A stretch of DNA of 64,000 nucleotides from Streptomyces sp. ERV7 (GCF_001653515.1 NZ_LYOY01000051.1:454001-518000), one strand, 5' to 3'; counted from the first letter of the stretch, positions 33,735 through 43,160 are shown. Program-made: numbers and translations. The notes: generated by a model from the sequence alone, not told the origin.

Positions 33735-33955
33735 GGCCGGCTCGGGCCGGTGCGGGGTCGGCCGGGACCGGTGGGGGACCGGCTGGGGCCGGTGCGGGAC
33801 CGGCACGGCCTTGTGTGGGACCGGTGCGGCACCGGCTCGGGACCGGCTCGGGCCTTTGCAGGACCGGCTCGGGACCGGTGGGGGACCGGCTCGGGTCTTT
33901 GCGGGACCGGCTCGGGTCTTTGCGGGACCGGCTCGGGACCGGTCCGGGGCCTTCG
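33735..33955. repeat. Degenerate GC-rich tandem repeat
   Basis: About 220 bases are built from variants of GGGACCGGCTCGGG. The best-ordered part is two exact 21-base units (GGGACCGGCTCGGG followed by TCTTTGC) at 33882-33902 and 33903-33923, then a partial third. Further left the units mix GGGACCGG, CGGTGGGG and CGGCTGGGG. It lies between the KimA-like gene and the RNA methyltransferase. All frames are open by composition, but nothing looks coding. Confidence 0.8.
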
Positions 33956-34065
33956 GGCACGTAGACTGGGGGGCTGCCGTCCGCAAGGGACCTCGGACGA
34001 GGTCGCTCACGGGGACGGCGGCCTCTTCCCCGTTCCTTCCCCTTGGCACCCTGGAGTCCCCCGCA

Positions 34066-35430
34066 ATGCAGAACGAGCCCTCGTCCTCGTCCTCGCCTTC
34101 GTCCCCGTCCTCGCTGGTCGGGGAGGAGTACGAGGTCGAGGTCGGCCCCGTGGCGCACGGCGGGCACTGCATCGCCCGCACGGAGCAGGGCCGGGTGCTG
34201 TTCGTGCGGCACGCGCTGCCGGGCGAGAAGGTCCTCGCGCGCGTGACCGAGGGCGACGAGGACTCCCGCTATCTGCGCGCCGACGCGGTGCAGATCCTCT
34301 CCGCCTCCAAGGACCGGGTCGAGGCGCCGTGCGCGTTCGCGGGCCCGGGCAAGTGCGGCGGCTGCGACTGGCAGCACGCCAAGCCGGGCGCGCAGCGGCG
34401 GCTCAAGGGCGAGGTCATCGCCGAGCAGCTCCAGCGGCTCGCCGGGCTGACGCCCGAGGAGGCCGGCTGGGACGGCACGGTCATGCCCGCCGAGGGCGAC
34501 AAGCTCCCCGCGGGCGAGGTCCCGGCGTGGCGCACCCGCGTCCAGTACGCGATCGACGAGGACGGCAGGGTCGGCCTGCGCAAGCACCGCTCGCACGACG
34601 TCCAGGTGATCGACCACTGCATGATCGCGGCGCCGGGCGTCAGCGAGCTGGGCATCGAGAAGCGCGAGTGGCCGCAGATGGAGTCGGTCGAGGCGATCGC
34701 CGCGACGGGCTCGCACGACCGCCAGGTCGTCCTGACCCCGCGCCCCGGCGGCCGCCTCCCCCTGGTGGAGCTCGACAAGCCGGTCTCGGTCCTGCGCGTG
34801 GAGGAGAAGGACGGCGGCGTCCACCGCGTGCACGGCCGCGCGTTCGTCCGCGAGCGCGCCGGCGAGCAGGCCGACGAGCGCACCTACCGCGTGGGCATGG
34901 GCGGCTTCTGGCAGGTCCACCCGCAGGCCGCCAACACCTTGATCAAGGCCGTGATGCAGGGCCTGATGCCGCGCAAGGGCGACATGGCGCTCGACCTGTA
35001 CTGCGGGGTCGGCCTGTTCACGGGCGCGCTCGCCGAGCGGGTCGGCGAGACCGGCGCCGTGCTCGGCATCGAGTCCTCCAAGCGCGCGGTGGAGGACGCC
35101 CGCCACAACCTGGCGGACCTGACCCGCGTACGCGTCGAGCACGGCAAGGTCGAGCAGGTCCTGCCCCGCACGAAGATCACCGAAGCGGACCTGATCGTCC
35201 TGGACCCCCCGCGGGCCGGCGCCGGCAAGCAGACAGTCAAGTACCTGTCGGGCCTGGGCGCCCGCCGCATCGCGTACGTGGCATGCGATCCGGCTGCGCT
35301 GGCCCGGGACCTGGCGTACTTCGCCGAGGGCGGCTACAAGGTGCGGACGCTTCGGGCGTTCGATCTGTTCCCGATGACGCATCATGTCGAGTGCGTCGCG
35401 ATCCTTGAACCGGCCGCAAAGAGCCTCTGA
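34066..35430 (+). CDS. TRAM-domain class I SAM-dependent RNA methyltransferase (TrmA/RlmCD family), 454 aa
   Basis: A serine-rich start leads to a TRAM domain (EEYEVEVGPVAHGGHCIART, LPGEKVLARVTEG) and a Cys cluster (CAFAGPGKCGGCDWQH) typical of the Fe-S-bearing uracil-5 methyltransferases. The Rossmann methyltransferase follows: GGFWQVHPQAANTLIKAV, LDLYCGVGLFTGALAERVG, IVLDPPRAGAGKQTVKYL and the catalytic region YVACDPAALARDLAYF. The target would be a uridine in rRNA or tRNA. GGAG precedes ATG 34066. It is preceded by an unusual tandem repeat and followed 115 bp later by a strong terminator. Confidence 0.94.
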   Translation: MQNEPSSSSSPSSPSSLVGEEYEVEVGPVAHGGHCIARTEQGRVLFVRHALPGEKVLARVTEGDEDSRYLRADAVQILSASKDRVEAPCAFAGPGKCGGCDWQHAKPGAQRRLKGEVIAEQLQRLAGLTPEEAGWDGTVMPAEGDKLPAGEVPAWRTRVQYAIDEDGRVGLRKHRSHDVQVIDHCMIAAPGVSELGIEKREWPQMESVEAIAATGSHDRQVVLTPRPGGRLPLVELDKPVSVLRVEEKDGGVHRVHGRAFVRERAGEQADERTYRVGMGGFWQVHPQAANTLIKAVMQGLMPRKGDMALDLYCGVGLFTGALAERVGETGAVLGIESSKRAVEDARHNLADLTRVRVEHGKVEQVLPRTKITEADLIVLDPPRAGAGKQTVKYLSGLGARRIAYVACDPAALARDLAYFAEGGYKVRTLRAFDLFPMTHHVECVAILEPAAKSL

Positions 35431-35487
35431 CCTGCAGTTTAGGGCAGTGTGCATTATGTGCGCTGTGCGCGTTAAGGGCGATATCTT

Positions 35488-35523
35488 GACGCTCGTGACG
35501 CACGTTTGACGCACGCCCGACGC
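35488..35523. repeat. Four-fold GACGC iteron-like repeat
   Basis: GACGC occurs at 35488, 35497, 35508 and 35519, three of them as TGACGC and mostly followed by ACG. The roughly helical spacing (9, 11, 11) suggests a protein-binding site. It lies between the methyltransferase gene and its terminator, at the left border of the accessory island. The rest of the 35431-35747 gap has no gene. Confidence 0.4.
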
Positions 35524-35545
35524 ATTTCCTGATGGTTCGTCAGCA

Positions 35546-35602
35546 CGAAAAAGCCGCCTCCCGCACCAGGGCTACAGCCCGGTGTGGGAGGCGGCTTTCT
35601 CT
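35546..35602 (+). terminator. Intrinsic terminator after the RNA methyltransferase
   Basis: GAAAAAGCCGCCTCCC and GGGAGGCGGCTTTCTC form the long outer stem around an inner GGGCT-AC-AGCCC hairpin. The symmetrical A and T flanks make it usable on both strands. Confidence 0.88.
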
Positions 35603-35747
35603 GTTGTTGGCGGTCGAGGGGACCCTTGCGCTGTCCTCCATCGTGGCTTCCCTGCCTGAACACGCTCCGTGACGAATGGAGGAGGGGTAGGGCTGTCTGG
35701 CGAGCCAGAAACAATCTTGGACACCTGCGTGTTGGGCAAGGGTCGGT

Positions 35748-36645
35748 ATGGAGGGGGGCGTCGGGCCTGAAGCTGTTCAACACGAAGGGCGGCGTGACCG
35801 AGGTCGCGCCGCGTCTGGCAGAGGTCGAGGCGGATGTGCAGGACCTTGTCGAGGCGCACATGGAAACGATGCTTGGGGTCCGTTTCCTGGCCAGCGAGTA
35901 CAGCACCGGGCCGGTGCATGGCGGGCGGATCGACTCGCTGGGCATTGACGAGAACGGGGCCCCGGTGATCATCGAGTACAAGCGGGGCACCGACGCGGGC
36001 GTCATCAACCAGGGCCTGTTCTACCTGTCGTGGCTGATCGACCACCGGGATGCCTTCTGCCACGTGGTCCGCGACCGACTCGGGTTTCAGGCCGCGTCCC
36101 AGGTGCTGTGGAGCGCACCGAGGCTGATCTGCGTGGCCGGCGACTTCACCCGCTACGACATCCATGCGGTTCGCGAGCACCGGCATGCCATCGACCTGGT
36201 GCGCTACCGGTTCTTCGGCAACGAGCACCTTGGCCTTGACGCGGTGGCCTCGTTCGCCGGCCGTACAGGGCTGCCGAAGGCAGGCCGTCGCCTGGGCACG
36301 GCGAAGGCGCAGCGGACCGTGGCGGGCGGGAGCATGGCGAAGCTGGCCGCGGCGGTCGACGAGACCCTGCTCGGGCTTGGTGAGGATCTCACGAAGGTCG
36401 AGAACCAGACCTACACGGCCTACCGGCGGATTCAGAACTACGCCTGCCTCGTCCCGCCGAAGAAGGCCAAGTTGCTGCTCTACCTGAAGGCCGACCCGAA
36501 GAAGGTCGACCTCGTCCCCGGATTCGCGCGGGACGTGACGGGGCTCGGCCACCACGGCACCGGCGACCTGGAGCTCACGCTCCAGTCCGAGCGGGATCTG
36601 GAGCGCGCGGTCGAGTACTTCCGCCAGAGCTACGCGGTGGCGTAG
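35748..36645 (+). CDS. PD-(D/E)XK-type nuclease with DUF5655 C-terminus, 5' frameshift
   Basis: From GLKLFNTKGGVTEVAPRL onward the protein matches an anti-phage or repair-type nuclease family. FLASEYSTGPVHGGRIDSLG and APVIIEYKRGTDAGVINQG carry the D...E-Y-K PD-(D/E)XK core, and residues after about 190 carry a DUF5655-like domain (ENQTYTAYRRIQNYACLVPP, DLELTLQSERDLERAVEYF). No start codon exists in this frame after the terminator at 35602. The ATG at 35748 is one base out of frame; removing one G from the G6 run at 35753-35758 would restore MEGASGLKLF. The gene is therefore either frameshifted or misread there. Confidence 0.75.
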
Positions 36646-36821
36646 CCAGGTCGGGGCGGGCCGTCGTCTGCGTGGGGGCGAGGGTGAAGTTGTGGGGTGC
36701 GGCGTAGCGATGCCTTCCGACGGCTTGGACAGGGGCGGCGGTGGATCTCTAATGATCCCGGCAATTCCCGGTTTGGCTAACCGGGCTTTCGGCGCTATGT
36801 TCCGCGCTGCACGGGTGGTGG

Positions 36822-37515
36822 CTACGGGACTTTGATTGGGCGGCGTCGACCTGCAGTCTCCATGCGGGTGTCTTCACGATGTTCGGTGGCGATGGTGTCC
36901 ACTTCCTGGCGGGCTGACGCGGAGACTGTGTTTTCTGTTCCGATGTGCAGTTCCTGCTCATATAGGGAGAGCGGTCCCAGCTCGGCGAGTTGCTCGCCGC
37001 GGGCGGGGGTGAGCAACGCATTCAGCTCGCGGTGTGCGCGGTCGACGCGCTGGCAGTGAACCTGTTCGGCCCAGGCCAGGCGGGCGCGGGCGGAGGCGAG
37101 GTCGGTGCTGGCCTTCACCTTCAGAGCGTGAGGGCACTGCGGGCGGCGTGCAGGTCCTGCCGGTCTTCGAGTGAGCCTCGGAGAACGCGAACCTCCACCC
37201 GCCCGGGTAGCGGGATAGCTGCCATCCCACGATGCCGGCCAGCACGGCGAGTAGCCCCTCGCGCCGACCACGAACGCGCGGCTCGAAGATGATGTCCTGG
37301 AGGAGGGCTGCGGGGGCGTGCGTAGTGAGCCGCACAGCCCACGTGGGCTGATGGGCCGAGTTGCCGCCCCAGACGATCCATGTGCCCAGCGTCCCGTTCG
37401 GCTTTGTCGCAGTAGCCTTGTCGAAGCAGACACGCTGCGCAATTCTCTGTGTCGGACCTGACGACCTTCGCCTGTTGATCGCGCCTGCTGAGGCGCGGAG
37501 TGCCCGCGGCTCCAC
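36822..37515 (-). pseudogene. DUF317-like protein remnant
   Basis: One frame gives GTWIVWGG, QPTWAVRLTTHAPAALLQDI and VGWQLSRYPGGWRFAFSEAH, in the style of the DUF317 proteins that abound in Streptomyces accessory regions. Another frame continues with a helical region (TDLASARARLAWAEQVHCQR, RGEQLAELGPLSLYEQELHI) that ends at 36822. The frames switch near 37120-37140. The 5' part is missing: no start codon or N-terminal domain precedes it. I read it as a truncated and frameshifted relic within the island. Confidence 0.55.
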
Positions 37516-37655
37516 GTGTGTTCGACTGGCGAGGTGGGCTCAAACCTTTGGCTGGGCTTCCGATCGCCCTCGATCGGATGACGTCGCGGCGTTTCCCTGT
37601 GTGCCGCGCCGGGCCCCGAATCAAGATCGGGGTTCCCCCTCAGAAACGGAAGTTC

Positions 37656-38410
<755 letters not shown>

Positions 38411-38621
38411 CCCGGGCTGTCCTCACCACAAAGGCACCGACGGGTCGAAAACGCGGCCAGCGCTGTCACCTTGTCCGGCCATGGGACCTGACGGCTTTCC
38501 CTGGCCCACCTGGCCGGGGGAAACCGCTCCGCGGGGATGGCCCCCGCCGCGGGCGTTAGTACCAGTTTCCAACCCTGGTACGCAGGTCAGGAGCGGGGAG
38601 CCGGAACGCGGGGGAGCCGTC

Positions 38622-39728
38622 CTAGCGTTTCACCCGGCCGCGGATGGCAAGGACGGCGAGACCGAGGAGGGCAGGTTCGACCAGACGGGCAGCCATCTCG
38701 GTGTAGGTACCGGCGCTGGTCAGGTTCTGGCCGGAGGATCGGAAGACCACCGAGTTGACGACGACCCGCAAGGCCTTCTCGAATCTCTTGGTCGACAGCC
38801 GCTCGTGGTAGGGCCCGTCGGGATTGACAGGCTCGGGCGTATCGGTGGTCAACGTGACGCTGCTGCCGGTCAGAGTGCCGGTGCTCTTCGGACTCGGGTC
38901 GTCCATCGGTAACCCCCACAGCGTCATCACAAGCACGGTTGCGGCTATGCCACCCAGCAGCCAGCCCAAGGCCCGGGAGGCGCGCAGACCGTAGCCGGAA
39001 AGCGCCCAGTACGTGGTGAGCAGGGCTCGCTCGCTTCGGGGGATGTCATGGGCGCGGCGCCGCATCTCCATCTCGCCGTAGTAGAAGTCAGCGGCGCCGG
39101 GTTCATGCTTACCGTTCTCGAAGGCCTTGCGTAGTTGCCGGTACACCGGCGCCAGCGCGGCCGGCTTCAGCGGTACCTCTCTGTCCGGCGCGGGTGTCCA
39201 GCCCCCCGCACGCGTTGGGTGGGTGGCACGCCAGTGGTGTTCCTCGGCCAGGGTCCGCCGTGCCGTCCAGCGCACCGGCACCACCCCGCGCCGACGCAGA
39301 CCGGTCGGGGTGGTGGCAAATACGTAAAGCCCCTCCAGCCGCAACTGGTCGAGGTGGACGGTTCCGGCGAACAAGCAGTCGGTGAGGCCCACGTTGTTCA
39401 GCACCAGGTGAGCCGCATCCACGCCTCGCAGCGAAGCGACGCGTACACCGGGGTCCGGCAGTCCGAGTTCGGGGATTTCCTGTCCATCCTCGGTGAAGAC
39501 CTTGGCGTGGGCGGAGATGCTCACTGGGTACTCCAGCACCGCGTCGGTCAGGTCCACGGTCGCGTGCCGCAGTCGTAGCGCGGCCGTGGAGGCCCACCGG
39601 GTTCGCCGGCAGCCGACTGTGGCTGCTGCCGCCTCAATGGTCACGGCGGTCCCGAACACCGCCTCTATCAGATCCAGCGAACCTGTGCATACCAGTGGCC
39701 CTAAGGTTGTGATGTGCTCGAATGCCAC
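38622..39728 (-). CDS. Membrane protein with pentapeptide-like N-terminal region, probably 5'-truncated, 368 aa
   Basis: The N-terminal 150 residues show a repetitive beta-helix-like pattern (AALRLRHATVDLTDAVLEYP, ASLRGVDAAHLVLNNVGLTD, LRLEGLYVFATTPTGL). The conserved helical block VYRQLRKAFENGKHEPGAAD, FYYGEMEMRRRAHDIPRSER follows, then a membrane helix (RALGWLLGGIAATVLVMTLW) and a final one (LVEPALLGLAVLAIRGRVKR). Streptomyces pentapeptide-repeat membrane proteins share this C-terminus but usually have a longer N-terminus. Here the 5' side abuts a fragment of another gene, so a deletion junction is suspected. The function is unknown. Confidence 0.75.
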   Translation of the reverse strand: MAFEHITTLGPLVCTGSLDLIEAVFGTAVTIEAAAATVGCRRTRWASTAALRLRHATVDLTDAVLEYPVSISAHAKVFTEDGQEIPELGLPDPGVRVASLRGVDAAHLVLNNVGLTDCLFAGTVHLDQLRLEGLYVFATTPTGLRRRGVVPVRWTARRTLAEEHHWRATHPTRAGGWTPAPDREVPLKPAALAPVYRQLRKAFENGKHEPGAADFYYGEMEMRRRAHDIPRSERALLTTYWALSGYGLRASRALGWLLGGIAATVLVMTLWGLPMDDPSPKSTGTLTGSSVTLTTDTPEPVNPDGPYHERLSTKRFEKALRVVVNSVVFRSSGQNLTSAGTYTEMAARLVEPALLGLAVLAIRGRVKR

Positions 39729-39858
39729 CCTGCGGAACCGAGGTAGTGGCGATCTGCTCGTGGTAAGCGGCGTGGCCGGTGTAGGCGCTGGTCCAGGTTC
39801 CGGGCAGGCGGGCGGCGAGATCTTCGGCGCAGGCGGCGAGGTCGCCGCGACTGCTCAC
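39634..39858 (-). pseudogene. Truncated paralogue of the neighbouring island gene
   Basis: The GTG at 39858 overlaps the stop of the upstream gene (GTGA). The product, VSSRGDLAACAEDLAARLPG, TWTSAYTGHAAYHEQIA, mirrors the N-terminus of that gene (ELASFAAILTQLLPGTWTSA). After about 35 residues similarity stops and the DNA passes, in another frame, into the membrane-protein gene. It is a 5' gene fragment left by a deletion. Confidence 0.6.
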
Positions 39859-40601
39859 CGCGAGCGGACCTGGCGTGCCGGGGCCTGCGGAGTGGCGACC
39901 GGGGTGGTCCCCAGTGGGGCCCGGTGGGGTGCGTGGCGCAGCGCGACGCCGACGCCAAGCGCAGCCAGCCGGGCGCCGACGGTGCGTACGGAGTGGGCCT
40001 GTTGGGCGGTGTCGTCGCCGGAGAGGACGTACGCCTTGCTCTCGGGGTCGTGGGCGAATCCGTTGTTGGCGAGGATCTCGGCCACGTCCGGCTCCTCGGT
40101 GGTGGCGCTGAGGTCTCCGGTCTCGGTCCAGGTCAGGACCAGGGTGTCTGCTTTGACGGAAGGGCGGGTGATGCGGGCGGCGTTGTCCTGGACCTGGGCG
40201 AGGGCGCTCTCGTAGCGGGGCAGGAGGTGGGTGGTGATGGCTTCGGTGGCCTGTTCGGGGTCGGCGGGTATCGCGATGCCGTCCGGCTCCCGTACATCGC
40301 GGAACGCTTCGGCGTGGGTGTCGGCGCGGGCCATGGCGGCGACGAGGAACTCATCCTCATGGTGGGGATGGTCGATGAGGAACAGGCGCCGGCCGTCGTC
40401 GCGGGTCAGGATGACGTCGTGTTTGAGGGGGCGGTGTGCGATGACTTCGGCGACCTGGTTCATGTCCCAGACGTCGGCGGTGAGGAAGAACTGGTCGTCG
40501 TGAGCGGTGTGCAGACGGTGCGCGCTGGTCCAGGTGCCGGGCAGGAGCTGGGTCAGGATGGCGGCGAAGGAGGCGAGCTCGTCGGGGTCGTGGTCGGGCA
40601 T
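39855..40601 (-). CDS. Accessory-region protein of unknown function, 248 aa
   Basis: The protein starts MPDHDPDELASFAAILTQLL and continues PGTWTSAHRLHTAHDDQFFL, WDMNQVAEVIAHRPLKHDVI and FLIDHPHHEDEFLVAAM. No catalytic motif or membrane helix is recognised; the last 30 residues are basic and low in complexity. A 5' fragment of a paralogue follows immediately downstream, so the pair was once a duplicated operon. GAGGAACC precedes the ATG. Such paired proteins are common in Streptomyces integrated elements, but the function is unknown to me. Confidence 0.75.
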   Translation of the reverse strand: MPDHDPDELASFAAILTQLLPGTWTSAHRLHTAHDDQFFLTADVWDMNQVAEVIAHRPLKHDVILTRDDGRRLFLIDHPHHEDEFLVAAMARADTHAEAFRDVREPDGIAIPADPEQATEAITTHLLPRYESALAQVQDNAARITRPSVKADTLVLTWTETGDLSATTEEPDVAEILANNGFAHDPESKAYVLSGDDTAQQAHSVRTVGARLAALGVGVALRHAPHRAPLGTTPVATPQAPARQVRSR

Positions 40602-40628
40602 GGTTCCTCGGGCTGGGATCGGGGCAAG

Positions 40629-41702
40629 TCAGCGGCGTCGGTCGGCCGGGGCGGGCGGCACGGCAGCACTGGGCGGGGAGAGCCGCCACAGAGCGGTGGC
40701 CGCGCGCTCGAACTCCTCCCGCACGACCTCCGGCAGCACCACGTCCGCGTCCAGTACGAGGTCGACGTGCAGCACATGGTCGCTGGGGCACAGCGCGGTC
40801 ATGTGCTCCCGGGCGACCTGCAAGGCCTTGAGGCGGGCACCGTCGCCACCCGCCGGAAGCTCCTCGCACCGCCGCAGCTCGGCGCGTATGCCCTCCAGTT
40901 CGCCGCGCAGGAGCAGGCCTTCGGGCAGCCGGTCCCGTATGTGGCCGAGGGGGTCCGTGCTGTCCGGGGCGGGAAACAGGTCGGTGAGCAGGAAACCACG
41001 GGCGACCAGGGTGCGCACCAGGTCCACCACGGCGTCCGAGGGCGCTGCCGGGAAGGCCTCGGAAACCCGCGCCACCAGCTCCGCCCACGCGACGGGCGAG
41101 GCGGCGTCGCGCAACACCTCGGCGACGACGGCGGTGTGACGGACACTCACCTCCTCCAGGGTTTCGTCACCGTCGCTGGGCACATAGGGCAGCACGAGCC
41201 GGGAACCGCGTACCACGCACTGCTGATCGGCGACGAGAAGGAGGCCGGGCAGGACCGCCGGGTCCTGGTGAAGGCGCTTCACCACCTTGGCCAGCCAGCC
41301 GAGGTCCGGGCGCACGGCGGCGCGGTGGCGGCCTCCCCAGCGGACCGAGGCGGCCTCGCCGAAACGGGCGAGGCCGACCCCGGCGAGCAGGCCGAACGGG
41401 GTGGGCCGGGTGGTCATACGCAACCGGTAACGGCCCACGGCGGTCGCGGCTCGGCGCAGCGCGTCACCCGCCAAGGACCGGTCGGCGGCCAGGACGCGGG
41501 CCAGCGAGGGGCTGGACAGCTCGACCGCCTCGCGCAGCAGGGGGTCGAGGGCGGCCTCGGCGACGTACCGCGCGAGATCGGCCTCGGTGGGGCCAGCCGG
41601 GCTGTCGGGGTGCTCGGGCAGAGGCCGGGCGGGAGCCCTCAAAAGCACCGGATCGATGGCAGTGAACTGGCTGCCCCGCTGAGTGCCGTGCTGTCCGCCC
41701 AT
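40629..41702 (-). CDS. Truncated lantibiotic dehydratase (LanB) N-terminal fragment, 357 aa
   Basis: The sequence follows the start of LanB dehydratases: FTAIDPVLLRAPARPLPEHP, AVELSSPSLARVLAADRSLA, RRAATAVGRYRLRMTTRPTP, FGLLAGVGLARFGEAASVRW, VRPDLGWLAKVVKRLHQDPA and, near the end, LVLDADVVLPEVVREEFERA. Full LanB proteins glutamylate Ser/Thr through a domain of about 700 residues followed by an elimination domain. This one stops at residue 357, shortly after ATALWRLSPP, so the catalytic unit is incomplete. The most likely reading is a deletion remnant. It is divergent from an FxLD-type precursor gene. GGGGAG precedes ATG 41702. Confidence 0.82.
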   Translation of the reverse strand: MGGQHGTQRGSQFTAIDPVLLRAPARPLPEHPDSPAGPTEADLARYVAEAALDPLLREAVELSSPSLARVLAADRSLAGDALRRAATAVGRYRLRMTTRPTPFGLLAGVGLARFGEAASVRWGGRHRAAVRPDLGWLAKVVKRLHQDPAVLPGLLLVADQQCVVRGSRLVLPYVPSDGDETLEEVSVRHTAVVAEVLRDAASPVAWAELVARVSEAFPAAPSDAVVDLVRTLVARGFLLTDLFPAPDSTDPLGHIRDRLPEGLLLRGELEGIRAELRRCEELPAGGDGARLKALQVAREHMTALCPSDHVLHVDLVLDADVVLPEVVREEFERAATALWRLSPPSAAVPPAPADRRR

Positions 41703-41840
41703 GCTTCTCCCCGTCGTCGTACGACTGCCACACCTCGCCCCTGTGTAACGGAGATTCCGCAGGTAGCAGCCATTCCGGGCCGGGAGGTGCCCGAAGAGGC
41801 AACCCCGGATGCCCATTCGCGCGCCGTCGCCGGTGAGGTG

Positions 41841-41871
41841 TTGACGGGACCGATCGGCCCCGGCCTACCGT
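41841..41871 (+). promoter_or_regulatory. Promoter of the RiPP precursor gene
   Basis: TTGACG (41841-41846) and TACCGT (41866-41871), 19 bases apart, lie about 48 bases before the precursor start. An AGAGGA ribosome-binding site follows at 41908-41913. Confidence 0.5.
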
Positions 41872-41918
41872 CCGTTTCGTTCCGTCGCGAACCACGCGAC
41901 CATGACGAGAGGAATCTC

Positions 41919-42035
41919 ATGAACAACGAGACGACGCAGGACCTGTTCGACCTCGACGTGCGCGAGGTGATGGCCGCGGGCGAGGCCGAGCAGAGCACCG
42001 GCATCAGCGACTCCTGCCGCCCGTTCTGCATCTGA
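41919..42035 (+). CDS. FxLD-family lanthipeptide-like precursor, 38 aa
   Basis: The peptide opens MNNETTQDLFDLDVREVMAA, with F10-D-L-D13, the FxLD leader motif of class I lanthipeptide precursors from actinobacteria. It ends GEAEQSTGISDSCRPFCI, containing Ser26, Thr27, Ser30, Ser32, Cys33 and Cys37, enough for one or two thioether rings. It has its own promoter, a good ribosome-binding site and a strong terminator 21 bases after the stop, so it reads as a deliberate small gene. The divergent LanB homologue is truncated and no LanC, protease or transporter is close. A JmjC-type oxygenase gene lies convergently downstream. Maturation by enzymes encoded elsewhere, or decay, are both possible. 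Confidence 0.78.
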   Translation: MNNETTQDLFDLDVREVMAAGEAEQSTGISDSCRPFCI

Positions 42036-42056
42036 GCCTGACGGATCGCGTACGCA

Positions 42057-42094
42057 GCGGCTGCGGTGGCCCCGACCACCGCAGCCGCGGTGTT
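42057..42094. terminator. Intrinsic terminator after the RiPP precursor
   Basis: GCGGCTGCGGTGG (42057-42069) pairs perfectly with CCACCGCAGCCGC (42076-42088) around a 6-base loop and is followed by GGTGTTTT. It lies between the precursor and the convergent oxygenase gene. Confidence 0.88.
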
Positions 42095-42104
42095 TTCCCG
42101 CCGG

Positions 42105-43004
42105 TTACGCGGTGGGCCAGTCGGCCCGCGGTGCGGCACCGGGAACATCCGGCAGGGGACCACGGGCCCGAGCCAACAGCTCCTCGGGCGTCACCTCGTC
42201 GAGCGCCTTGCGCGCCGCCGCAATCGCATCCCGCACGGAGTCCAGGAGCTGATCCTCCGTCAGCGGGCGTGCGGCACGGCCCCCGGGACCCTCGGCCAGC
42301 AGCGCGGCCAGCGTCTGGCGGATCCGCGCCGCGCTCGCCTCACGTATGGTCAGCGCGATGTGGACGGAAAGTCCTTCGTCGCCGGTGGCGGTGTGCGGGG
42401 CGCCGCGCGGGACGTACAGCACATCACCCGCACCGATCACGGTCCGCAGCACCGGCTCACCCGGCTCCGGGACCAGACCTGGCGCCCAGTGGCCGTCGGC
42501 CGGGGCGCCGTACACGGTCCACTCCTTGCGGCCCGCGACCTGCACCACCAGGACGTCGGCGTCATCGCAGTGCACATCGAGCCCACGCCGACCGGCCATG
42601 GTCGCGAAGCAGAAGGCCTCCACCCGCCGCCCCAGATCGTGCGCCAGCCGGGCGGTCAGCTCCCCCACCGGGGCGTGCCACTGGTCGAGTTGGGGCAGCA
42701 GCAGCGTCGCCCCCTCGCCGAGGAGCCGCAGGACGCGCTCCGGGTCGGCGAACCCCTCCGCCGCCCGTCCGGCGACGACGCGCTCGGCGCAGAACTCGTG
42801 CGCTTCGAGGACCGTGCCCTCGCGCACCATCTCGACGTACGGCGTCCGCAGCAGGCCGCCGCGCAGCGCATCCCCCAAGTCGTCGAGCCCCGGCACCTCT
42901 TGGGGTAACACCCCGGTGCCGAACACCTCCGGCCTGCCCTGTCGACACCGCTCGAAGAACCTCTCGGGCTCCCCCACCAGCCGGTCCAGCACGCCCCAAC
43001 CCAT
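42105..43004 (-). CDS. JmjC/cupin-type Fe(II) oxygenase (ROXA-like fold), 299 aa
   Basis: The double-stranded beta-helix signature is clear: GEGATLLLPQLDQWHAPVGE, then the metal-binding HxD in GLDVHCDDADVLVVQVAGRK and EWTVYGAPADGHWAP. GAGDVLYVPRGAPHTATGDE supplies the distal His, and the C-terminal helical dimer region follows. This is the JmjC-cupin 2-oxoglutarate/Fe(II) hydroxylase pattern of bacterial ribosomal-protein oxygenases and some RiPP tailoring enzymes. Being convergent with the FxLD precursor makes a peptide substrate plausible but not shown. The start ATG 43004 follows a GGGGGTAGGT stretch. Confidence 0.85.
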   Translation of the reverse strand: MGWGVLDRLVGEPERFFERCRQGRPEVFGTGVLPQEVPGLDDLGDALRGGLLRTPYVEMVREGTVLEAHEFCAERVVAGRAAEGFADPERVLRLLGEGATLLLPQLDQWHAPVGELTARLAHDLGRRVEAFCFATMAGRRGLDVHCDDADVLVVQVAGRKEWTVYGAPADGHWAPGLVPEPGEPVLRTVIGAGDVLYVPRGAPHTATGDEGLSVHIALTIREASAARIRQTLAALLAEGPGGRAARPLTEDQLLDSVRDAIAAARKALDEVTPEELLARARGPLPDVPGAAPRADWPTA

Positions 43005-43160
43005 ACCTACCCCCGCGCGTCGCGTCCGGTACGCGGTACCAGGTGTACCGCGGTGTCTCGAACCTACCGGGCCTGCGCGACCGGGTGCTGCGCCCGATAC
43101 CATCCGCCGGGGCGCAGCTCCCGCAGGTGCGGCTCGGTGAACGCGTGGGTGGGGGTGGGA

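Noticed and set aside
33735..33955. CRISPR array
   Set aside because: The units are contiguous, degenerate and GC-rich with no unique spacers, and no cas genes are nearby.
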